Shown here piece by piece: positions 1 through 5,626 of a DNA stretch of 7,727 nucleotides. The position numbers and the translations under genes were made by a program. The number at the start of each line of letters is the position of its first letter. The stretch's first letter is position 1. The notes under the pieces were generated by a model that was not told the DNA's origin, made no database searches, and saw only the letters and a list, made by a program, of their open reading frames with translations. This stretch comes from an uncultured bacterium (lineage in GTDB: Bacteria > Actinomycetota > Coriobacteriia > Coriobacteriales > Eggerthellaceae): NCBI GenBank assembly GCA_905215325.1, contig CAJMPP010000050.1, positions 1 through 7,727 on the forward strand. Reading direction: 5' to 3'.

Positions 1-159
1 AAAGGAGACCAGCTATATGAAGTCAAGGGATGATCCGAGGTTTTTCGAGCACTAGGGAAATCATCCGTTTCTGCACTTTGACAGCCGTATATCGAATGCT
101 TTTGGGCGCAATGGGCCGCATCGCGCATGCGATATGGGAGCGGGGATATGGCGCCTTGC

Positions 160-1338
160 CTACTTGTCGGGGTCGTAGGGCTCCCCGTCGCGCATGACCG
201 CGTAGACTACATGGCACAGCTTCCTCGCGCAGGCGGTCACGGCCACCCGATGGGGCTTGCCCTCCCGCCGCTTCTTGTCATAGAAGGCCTTGAGCCTGGG
301 ATCGAATTGGCGCGCGCGGTTCGCGGCGAGCCAGAGCGACCTTCGCAGGTAGGGCGACCCCTGCTTGGTTATGGGGACCCCCTCGGCGGAGAACTTGCCC
401 GATTCGTCGACTCCGGAGTTGAGGCCCGCGTACTTCACGATCGATGCGGAGTTCTTGAACCTTTTGACGTCTCCGATCTCGGCGACGATCTGCGCGCCGG
501 TCGTGATGGAGACGCCGGGTATGGTCGTGATGTTGGGCTCGATCCTCTCGAGCAGCCCCTCGACCTCCCGCTCCACCTTGGCGATCGTGGCGTTCAGGAA
601 CTCGATCTGGGATACCATCGTCTTTATCTGGAACGATGCGGCGTCCTCTCCAAGCCTGATGCCGACAGACGACCTCGCCGCCGCCTTGACCCGGGCGGCC
701 CTATCGGCCCCGAGCCTGCCGTGCGAGCCCTCCGACAGCATCTTCGCTATCGACGAGGCGCGCTTGCGGGCCACCTCGGAGGGCGTCGGGCATTCGGAGA
801 GCACCTTGAGCGATGCCGCCCCGAACATGTCGGAGAACAGCCCCGCGTACTCGGGGAAGTAGGCGTCGAGCACGCAGATGGCCTGGGTCTTCACGGTCGC
901 GAGCTCCTGCTTGAGCCCCTGATGGTAGCGCGTGAGCTGCTTGAGGGCCTGCACCTCGTCGGTGGCGAGCCTCGTCTCGTCGTAGTTGCCCTGCCTGAGC
1001 GTCTCGGCTATGAGGAGGGAGTCTATGCGGTCGTTCTTCACGCCGGAGAGGCCCTTGAGCCTGCGCATGGCGCTCACCTGCATGGGGTTGACCACGCAGG
1101 CCCTGTAGCCGGCGGCCGTGAGGTAGGCGAAGCAGGCCATCCAGTAGTGCCCGGTCGCCTCCATGCCGACGAAGACGTCGTCTTCCGTCTGCGCGATGGA
1201 TTCCAGCCACGCTACGCATCTCTCGAAGCCGGCCTCCGTGTTCTTGAAGGCCATGGGCCTGGCGACCTCGGCTCCCGTCTCGTCGACGGCGGCGATCACA
1301 TGGTCCGCCTTGGCGATGTCCACGCCTGCGTAAATCAC
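160..1338 (-). CDS. IS110-family transposase (DEDD recombinase)
   Basis: This 392-residue protein is a full-length IS110-type transposase, which excises its element and integrates it through a circular intermediate. The N-terminal RuvC-like domain has the expected DEDD set: D7 in GVDIAK, E60 in MEATGHY, and D103 and D106 in KNDRID. A helical, probably coiled-coil stretch lies around residues 205-265. The C-terminal Tnp_IS116/IS110/IS902 domain (about 270-355) begins with TTIPGV and contains KQGSPYLRR, where S328 is the likely catalytic serine. The start is GTG (CAC at 1336-1338 on the plus strand), preceded by a good ribosome site AAAGGGGA (1343-1350 on the plus strand) four bases upstream. 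No frameshift or internal stop is present, so the element could be active. Family assignment is firm; activity is inferred. Confidence 0.95.
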   Translation of the reverse strand: MIYAGVDIAKADHVIAAVDETGAEVARPMAFKNTEAGFERCVAWLESIAQTEDDVFVGMEATGHYWMACFAYLTAAGYRACVVNPMQVSAMRRLKGLSGVKNDRIDSLLIAETLRQGNYDETRLATDEVQALKQLTRYHQGLKQELATVKTQAICVLDAYFPEYAGLFSDMFGAASLKVLSECPTPSEVARKRASSIAKMLSEGSHGRLGADRAARVKAAARSSVGIRLGEDAASFQIKTMVSQIEFLNATIAKVEREVEGLLERIEPNITTIPGVSITTGAQIVAEIGDVKRFKNSASIVKYAGLNSGVDESGKFSAEGVPITKQGSPYLRRSLWLAANRARQFDPRLKAFYDKKRREGKPHRVAVTACARKLCHVVYAVMRDGEPYDPDK

Positions 1339-1390
1339 GGGTTCCCCTTTCTGCTCGGCGGCGGGCTCCTGCTACCGCACCCGGGACCGC

Positions 1391-1533
1391 AGCCTCCTAG
1401 AAGAGATCCGAGGAATGGCGCGGAGGGCCACCCTCATCCAGCTTATCCGCGGCCTCGCCCGAATGGGGCAGGTTGCCAGACTCCTTTACGAGAAGCAAGG
1501 CTCTCACACGAGATGTCGGCAACCCTGCCCGCC
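1391..1533 (-). ncRNA. Candidate IS110 bridge RNA region
   Basis: The non-coding DNA just upstream of the transposase can fold in a way that recalls IS110 bridge RNAs. The clearest element is a 12-base-pair stem with one bulge: 1466-1477 pairs with 1518-1530. It closes a 40-base loop that contains GAGA and TCTC segments with alternative pairings (1490-1493, 1502-1505 and 1510-1513). Closer to the gene are a five-pair hairpin (GAGGG at 1423-1427, CCCTC at 1431-1435) and a short hairpin within 1393-1413. Bridge RNAs carry two internal loops, one for target and one for donor. The location and strand fit the IS110 subgroup. Transcription, exact ends and guide assignments are not shown by the sequence, so this is a structural hypothesis. 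Confidence 0.4.
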
Positions 1534-1594
1534 AGAATCTGCATTGCATCCATAAGCGTTCGATAAAAGGCTCAAAAATGCAACGATTTAAAGA

Positions 1595-1602
1595 TAGGAG
1601 GG
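1595..1602 (+). promoter_or_regulatory. Ribosome binding site deciding the cytochrome start
   Basis: TAGGAGGG lies upstream of two adjacent possible starts, GTG at 1604 and ATG at 1607. The spacing to GTG is too short (about two bases after AGGAGG), while ATG has about five, so ATG 1607 is preferred. No convincing promoter was found between the insertion sequence and this gene. Confidence 0.7.
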
Positions 1603-1606
1603 CGTG

Positions 1607-2188
1607 ATGGAGACGAACGAACAGGCGAAGGCGAAGGGTGGCAAACGCCGCCGGGCCCCCATCGTGTGCGCGGTGGTGGCCGTGGTGCTCGTGTGCGCCG
1701 GCGGCGGGTTCTATGTATGGCACAACCAGCCCGGTTTCTGCAATGCCATCTGTCACGAGCCCATGGACTACTACGTGGACGGCTACTACGGCGAGGGCGA
1801 TGCGGCCCACGCGCAGCTGGCCGTGGCGCACCAGCAGGAGGGCGTCACGTGCCTGCAGTGCCATGAGGCTACGCTTGAGGCCCAGGTCAACGAGGGTACG
1901 GCGTGGGTTTCCGGGGCGTTCGAGACGAATGCCGACGGCAGCTTGGCGCCGCAGCTGATCACCGCGGACAAGCAGCAGTGCGCAACTGCCGGCTGCCACG
2001 ACTGGAACGACGTGGTCGCCGCCACGGAGAATTGGGGCGGTCAGGCGGGCGTTAACCCGCATAGGTCGCACCAGGGCGAGGCCATCGATTGCAGCAACTG
2101 CCACAGCGTGCACGGCCAATCGATTATGTACTGCAACACGTGCCATAGCTGGGAGGTGCCGGAAGGCTGGAGCAGCCCGGCCAAGTAG
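1607..2188 (+). CDS. Membrane-anchored pentahaem cytochrome c (NrfH/NapC- or Cgr1-like)
   Basis: A 193-residue c-type cytochrome that probably takes electrons from membrane quinol and passes them to an extracytosolic reductase. A basic N-terminus (KRRR at 13-16) precedes one hydrophobic helix (about 18-38) that looks like an uncleaved anchor, leaving the rest outside the membrane. Five haem attachment motifs are visible: C45-X3-CH (C49, H50), C82-X2-CH, C125-X4-CH (C130, H131), C162-X2-CH and C176-X2-CH. Two therefore use the wider spacings. M53, H75, H152, H155 and H169 are candidate distal ligands. It is the first gene of a reductase operon. Small cytochromes of this kind accompany flavoprotein reductases in Eggerthellaceae, for example Cgr1 with Cgr2 in cardiac glycoside reduction. 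The partner assignment rests on neighbourhood. Confidence 0.88.
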   Translation: METNEQAKAKGGKRRRAPIVCAVVAVVLVCAGGGFYVWHNQPGFCNAICHEPMDYYVDGYYGEGDAAHAQLAVAHQQEGVTCLQCHEATLEAQVNEGTAWVSGAFETNADGSLAPQLITADKQQCATAGCHDWNDVVAATENWGGQAGVNPHRSHQGEAIDCSNCHSVHGQSIMYCNTCHSWEVPEGWSSPAK

Positions 2189-2197
2189 CGCAGATCC

Positions 2198-2225
2198 GCT
2201 TGCCGCGTTTCGGCAAGCCGGTTTT
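2198..2225 (+). terminator. Intercistronic hairpin with short T-tract
   Basis: GCTTGCCG (2198-2205) and CGGCAAGC (2211-2218) form a perfect 8-pair GC-rich stem with a five-base loop. CCGG and then TTTT (2222-2225) follow. It lies between the cytochrome stop and the ribosome site of the FMN-binding gene. It could act as a leaky terminator that lowers downstream expression, or as an mRNA-stabilising stem at a processing site. The T-tract is short and offset, so full termination is unlikely. Confidence 0.5.
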
Positions 2226-2242
2226 CGAAAGGAAGGACCGAC

Positions 2243-2734
2243 ATGAGGAAGACGACAGCAGCGGCCTGCGGCGCAACGGCGCTTGTGCTGGGGCTTTCGG
2301 GTTGCGGCGCATCGTTCGAAGGTTCGGGGTCCAAAGACGCCGCAAGCGCCGAGCAGCTTGCCATGCATGCCGACGATCCGTGGGACGCGGTGGTGCAGAT
2401 CGACCCCGTCAAGAAGTGCGACACGCCGTTGCGCGACGGGGTGTACACGGGCACGGGCAAGGCCATGGCCGGCAACGTGACCGTCACGCTTTTGGTCGAC
2501 GACAACCGCATCACGTGCCTGGAAACCGCCCAGGACGGCGAGACGCAAAGCGTCGGCGGGTTCGAGGCGGTGCGCGATGGCACCTTCGCCAAGATGATCG
2601 AGGCCGCGCAGGGCTCGGACATCGACACCGTCAGCGGGGCCACCATCACCACCGCGGGCGTGAAGCAGGCTGTCGTCGACGCCCTGGCCCAGGCGGCGGA
2701 TGCGCCCGCCGACCAGGCGAAATCGGGCAACTAG
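2243..2734 (+). CDS. FMN-binding domain lipoprotein, covalent flavin carrier
   Basis: A 163-residue exported lipoprotein with one FMN_bind domain (PF04205 type). The signal peptide (1-20) ends in a lipobox, LSGC, with C21 as the lipidated residue. Residues 64-150 form the flavin domain, beginning RDGVYTGTG. The ApbE recognition motif is D128-TV-S131-G-A-T134, and T134 is the expected site of phosphoester-linked FMN. ATG 2243 is preceded by GGAAGG at 2231-2236. Its role should be to relay electrons from the cytochrome haems to the FAD of the reductase encoded next. In many related reductases this domain is fused to the flavoprotein; here it is a separate subunit. The gene lies 54 bases after the cytochrome and 14 before the reductase. 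Family and modification site are well supported; the electron path is inferred. Confidence 0.9.
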   Translation: MRKTTAAACGATALVLGLSGCGASFEGSGSKDAASAEQLAMHADDPWDAVVQIDPVKKCDTPLRDGVYTGTGKAMAGNVTVTLLVDDNRITCLETAQDGETQSVGGFEAVRDGTFAKMIEAAQGSDIDTVSGATITTAGVKQAVVDALAQAADAPADQAKSGN

Positions 2735-2748
2735 CGAAAGGGGAGGAC

Positions 2749-4596
2749 ATGAGCAAGCACGATAGCGAGGCGCGCGGCATCACGCGACGCGGCTTTCTCA
2801 GCGCTGCTTGCGCCGTAGTGGGCGGCACGGCGGCGACGGCGGCCATGCCCGCGGCGGCGCTGGCTGTGGAGCAGGGCGTCATCGGCGATTGGGCGGCCGA
2901 TGGCTCGAAAAACGTCGCCGTGCCCGACAGCGCCGCCACCAACGGCAGCGGCACGGATGGCACGTACCGTGAGCACAACGCCGCGGCGTTCCCGGCGAAC
3001 GACGCCACGCCCATCGCCCCGCGCGCGGTCCCCGAGACGTGGGACTACGAGTGCGACGTGTGCGTGGTGGGCGCGGGCGGCGGCGGGCTGAACGCGGCCG
3101 CACGCGCGGCCGAGCTGGGCGCCGACGTCATCTGCGTGGAGGCGCTGGGTTTGCACGGCGGCAACGCGCAGTCCGCGGGCATGTGCGGCATCCTGGGCGG
3201 GTATTCCGGCCAGAACAAGAAGCACTTCGCCTTCCCCAGCTACCCCTTCGACGCGCAGGCGCTGACCGATTGGGCCATGGACGAGTACCATTACGCCGCC
3301 GACCCGAAGCTCATCTACAAGATCGCCAGCGAAGGCGGCAAAAGCCTGGACTGGATGGCCGACTGCGGCGTGCGCTGGCGTCTGGGCGAGGTGCCGGTGT
3401 ACGTGGCGCCGAAAAACGCCACGCTCGACCACCACGTGCTGAAGATGAAGGACGCCACCGACGCCATGTTCGCGTTCGGCCAGAAAAACGGCGTGCGCTA
3501 CAAGTTCCAGTGCCCGGCAACGGCGCTGGTGCGCGATGATTCGGGGCGCATCGTGGGCCTGGCGGCGCGCGAGGGTTTCGGCCGCGAGGTGTACATCCAC
3601 GCCAAGGGCGCCGTCATCCTGACGGCCGGCGGGTTCTGCAACAACAAGGCGCTGCTGGAGAAGTACATCCCCACGGCGGCCATGGGCTGCGCGTCAAGCT
3701 ACCTGGTGGGCGGCGAAACGGGCGAGTGCTTCCGCATGGGCCTGGGCGCGGGCGCCGACGTGTCGGGCTTCAACAGCTCGGCCAGCTTCGATGGCGGCGT
3801 TGATTGGCAGGCTGAAGGCGGCCAGTGGGCGCGTTTCCTGTACGACGGCATGACGCAGCTCTCGCGCCAGCCGTGGCTGACCATCGACCGTTGCGGCAAT
3901 CGCCTTCGCTATATGGACAGCCGCGTTGCCGAGGACGGCGCGAACGCCATCTACGCCCTGGGCGACCTGGCCACCATCCAGATGACGCCTCCGGGGCACC
4001 GCAGCTACATCATCTTCGACGCCGATTACGAAGATCACCTGGCAGGGTTCGCGCAGGAGCATTGCCGCAAGCTCATCACGCCCGACCTGGAGCAGATCGA
4101 CAAGGTGCCCGAGCATTACCGCGACTGGCACCACGGCGTGCAGGACGCCATCGACGCCGACGTGCTCAAGCGCCGCGACACGCTTGAGGAGCTGGAGGCC
4201 GATCTGGGCTTCGCGCCCGGCGTGCTCACCGAGGCGGTGGCGAAGTGGAACAAGTGCTGCGAGCGCGGCGAGGACGACTTCATGTACCCCATGCCGCCCG
4301 AGTGGCTGCACGCCATTGTGAAGCCGCCGTTCTACGGCTGCCGCATCGGCGGCAACCTGTACGGCACGAAAGCCGGCCTGCTGATTAACGACCAGATGCA
4401 GGTTGTGGGGACAAACGGCCTGGTCATCCCCGGCCTGTACGCAGGCTGGCACACCGCCGGCGGCGCGTGCGGCGAGAACAGCTACATCGGCGACCCCATC
4501 TTGGGCTCGCTCATGGGCGACGTGGGGCTGGCGTTCTGCGGCGGGTACCTGTGCGGCACCTCGGCCGTGGAGCACGAATTGCAAGGCGCGAAGTAG
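2749..4596 (+). CDS. Tat-exported FAD flavoprotein reductase, fumarate-reductase-like
   Basis: A 615-residue flavoprotein of the fumarate/urocanate reductase superfamily (FAD_binding_2). It starts at ATG 2749 after AAAGGGGAGG. A twin-arginine signal, TRRGFL (R13, R14), precedes a hydrophobic stretch, with likely cleavage after ALA (A39). The Rossmann FAD motif is GAGGGG (108-113), with E131 as the ribose-binding acid. The segment CGNRLRYMD places R385 where fumarate reductases have the catalytic arginine (R402 of Shewanella FccA). By eye, the other substrate ligands are absent: SASFDG replaces the HPT segment, NLYGTKAG (536-543) replaces HHTMGG, and GACGENS (572-578) replaces GANRLGGN. The substrate is thus probably not fumarate. 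It is the likely terminal reductase served by the cytochrome and FMN lipoprotein encoded upstream. Class is certain; acceptor is unknown. Confidence 0.92.
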   Translation: MSKHDSEARGITRRGFLSAACAVVGGTAATAAMPAAALAVEQGVIGDWAADGSKNVAVPDSAATNGSGTDGTYREHNAAAFPANDATPIAPRAVPETWDYECDVCVVGAGGGGLNAAARAAELGADVICVEALGLHGGNAQSAGMCGILGGYSGQNKKHFAFPSYPFDAQALTDWAMDEYHYAADPKLIYKIASEGGKSLDWMADCGVRWRLGEVPVYVAPKNATLDHHVLKMKDATDAMFAFGQKNGVRYKFQCPATALVRDDSGRIVGLAAREGFGREVYIHAKGAVILTAGGFCNNKALLEKYIPTAAMGCASSYLVGGETGECFRMGLGAGADVSGFNSSASFDGGVDWQAEGGQWARFLYDGMTQLSRQPWLTIDRCGNRLRYMDSRVAEDGANAIYALGDLATIQMTPPGHRSYIIFDADYEDHLAGFAQEHCRKLITPDLEQIDKVPEHYRDWHHGVQDAIDADVLKRRDTLEELEADLGFAPGVLTEAVAKWNKCCERGEDDFMYPMPPEWLHAIVKPPFYGCRIGGNLYGTKAGLLINDQMQVVGTNGLVIPGLYAGWHTAGGACGENSYIGDPILGSLMGDVGLAFCGGYLCGTSAVEHELQGAK

Positions 4597-4605
4597 GGAA
4601 GGGGC

Positions 4606-5322
4606 GTGACGGAAATGAAGGATTCCATGCGCACGATGGCGCGACCGTACGCCATCTTGTTCGCCATCGCGCTGGTGGTGGCGCTGCTTGCCCGCATCGG
4701 GCTTGCGGTGATGGACGCCGCCGGATGGCTGGCGTACGACTACATCTCGGCGTCGGGCGTGCCCATGCTCGACGTGATCTGCTCGATCTTGACCGGCTCG
4801 GCGTTCGTGGCGTTCCTGTTCGCGGCGGCGCTCACGCTGATGGTGTCGGCGGCCGGCGCGGTGCTGCAGGCAGCGCTGTTCGCGAAGGGCGTTCAGGGTG
4901 CCGGCAGGCCGGCAGCGGCGTTTCTGTGGGGCTGGGCCGCGGCGGCGGTGTCGCTGGTATGCCTGCTGGTGGTAGCCAGCGGCATTTTGAGCGGCGTGCA
5001 GGTGGGCTCCATGAGCAGCAAACTGCCGGGCGCGGGCGCGCTCGTGCTGGCGGCGGTGTGCTTCACGGCGTTTTTGGGCACGCTTCTGGGCGCGGCTTCG
5101 CAGGTCATGTGCGCGTGCATCTCGCGTGCCGGCGGGCGTGCGAGCTGGAATCTGGTGGGCGCGGCGGCTGCGTGCGGCGCGGTGGTCATGGTGCTGACGG
5201 TGCTCACGTTCGCGGCCATCAATGCGGCCAGCCCGAACATGGCGGCCGTGGGCGGTCTGCTGGCGGTTGACTGCGTGGTGAACGTGGCGTTGCTGCTGGC
5301 GGCGGGCAAGTTCACGAAGTAG
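4606..5322 (+). CDS. Six-helix membrane protein of unknown function
   Basis: A 238-residue hydrophobic protein that I do not recognise. About six transmembrane segments are visible, near residues 14-35, 60-85, 106-128, 146-168, 183-205 and 214-233. They are rich in Ala, Val and Leu, with few charged residues. There is no haem motif, no conserved His pair suggesting a b-type cytochrome, and no obvious transporter signature. The start is uncertain: GTG 4606 after AGGGAAGGGG (238 residues) or ATG 4615 (235 residues). It follows the reductase stop by nine bases and ends just before a strong terminator, so it is very probably the last gene of the operon. It could be a substrate transporter, a quinone-interacting anchor or an assembly factor. 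None of these is shown by the sequence. Confidence 0.75.
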   Translation: MTEMKDSMRTMARPYAILFAIALVVALLARIGLAVMDAAGWLAYDYISASGVPMLDVICSILTGSAFVAFLFAAALTLMVSAAGAVLQAALFAKGVQGAGRPAAAFLWGWAAAAVSLVCLLVVASGILSGVQVGSMSSKLPGAGALVLAAVCFTAFLGTLLGAASQVMCACISRAGGRASWNLVGAAAACGAVVMVLTVLTFAAINAASPNMAAVGGLLAVDCVVNVALLLAAGKFTK

Positions 5323-5331
5323 GGAAGTGCG

Positions 5332-5363
5332 GGGGCTTTTGCGGGAGCGCAAAAGCCCCTTTT
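5332..5363 (+). terminator. Strong intrinsic terminator of the reductase operon
   Basis: GGGGCTTTTGCG (5332-5343) and CGCAAAAGCCCC (5348-5359) form a perfect 12-pair stem with a GGAG loop. TTTT (5360-5363) follows directly. It begins nine bases after the membrane-protein stop. This closes the four-gene operon and separates it from apbE. Confidence 0.92.
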
Positions 5364-5386
5364 CGGCGTTGTGAGGTTGGTCTGGC

Positions 5387-5435
5387 TGATCGCGGGGCGG
5401 GTTTGCGTTGCTTGCGCAAATCCGCCCCGCGATCA
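5387..5435. repeat. 49-base near-perfect palindrome
   Basis: Two 21-base arms (5387-5407 and 5415-5435) are inverted copies with one difference, which would be a G·U pair in RNA. A seven-base loop, TTGCTTG, separates them. The stem begins TGATCGCGGGGCGG and is very GC-rich. There is no downstream T-tract, so it is not a standard terminator. It may be a second transcription barrier, a REP-like extragenic palindrome or the remnant of a small mobile element. Confidence 0.85.
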
Positions 5436-5468
5436 ACGTGCGAGATTTGACCTACTTGCGCAACCCTC

Positions 5469-5543
5469 GCAGCCTGCATAACCGCAGCCTGCACAATCGC
5501 AGCCTGCATAACCGCAGCCTGCACAATCGCAGCCTGCGCAACT
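5469..5543. repeat. Five tandem 15-base repeats
   Basis: Units start at 5469, 5484, 5499, 5514 and 5529, and each begins GCAGCCTGC. The last six bases alternate: ATAACC, ACAATC, ATAACC, ACAATC, then GCAACT. The array is therefore two copies of a 30-base superunit plus a variant unit. A degenerate copy may precede it at 5451-5465. It lies between the operon terminator and apbE. The 15-base period keeps frame, so open frames across it on both strands read as five-residue repeats. None of these has a convincing start or ribosome site. Confidence 0.92.
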
Positions 5544-5552
5544 GTAGGGTTT

Positions 5553-5571
5553 GGTTGGATGGCGCCCAACC
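5553..5571. repeat. Small inverted repeat upstream of apbE
   Basis: GGTTGG (5553-5558) and CCAACC (5566-5571) can pair around a GGCGCC-containing centre. It lies in the apbE leader, 55 bases before the start codon. A regulatory role is possible but nothing else supports it. Confidence 0.4.
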
Positions 5572-5626
5572 ATGCGCGGCGGGTGGTTGCTGATTTGAGG
5601 ATCGTGGTTTTGGGAGGAGGCGCAGC

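Larger units (their letters stand above)
28..1570 (-). mobile_element. IS110-family insertion sequence (ends approximate)
   Basis: A single intact transposase on the minus strand is flanked by non-coding DNA: about 130 bases on its 3' side and about 230 bases on its 5' side. Members of this family normally lack terminal inverted repeats and do not always make target duplications, so the ends cannot be placed by eye. The given limits are guesses based on where element-like structure stops. A longer non-coding end upstream of the transposase is typical of the IS110 subgroup, in which that end encodes a bridge RNA that guides donor and target recognition. A 7-base inverted repeat (GGATGAT at 28-34, ATCATCC at 60-66) lies near the transposase 3' side. 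The element is directly upstream of a respiratory reductase operon and points away from it. Confidence 0.6.

Noticed and set aside
127..1566. Long 479-residue plus-strand open frame across the insertion sequence
   Set aside because: It is the antisense shadow of the GC-rich transposase gene. Its composition is low in complexity and it has no family features.
1544..1583. TTGCAT and ATGCAA inverted pair near the insertion-sequence end as a terminal repeat or promoter
   Set aside because: Only six bases match across a 28-base gap. IS110 elements usually lack terminal inverted repeats, and no -10 fits.
2200..2748. In-frame extension of the reductase upstream of ATG 2749
   Set aside because: It overlaps the FMN lipoprotein gene in another frame and would bury the twin-arginine signal. 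ATG 2749 has its own ribosome site.
5447..5452. TTGACC as the -35 box of apbE
   Set aside because: No acceptable -10 hexamer lies 16-18 bases downstream.
5451..5543. CRISPR array
   Set aside because: The units are 15 bases and directly adjacent, with no unique spacers and no cas genes in the window.
5312..5569. Minus-strand frame with repeated QAA-type five-residue units, and plus-strand SLHNR repeats
   Set aside because: Both come from the 15-base tandem repeats. They do not fit the pentapeptide-repeat consensus, and no ribosome site supports either.
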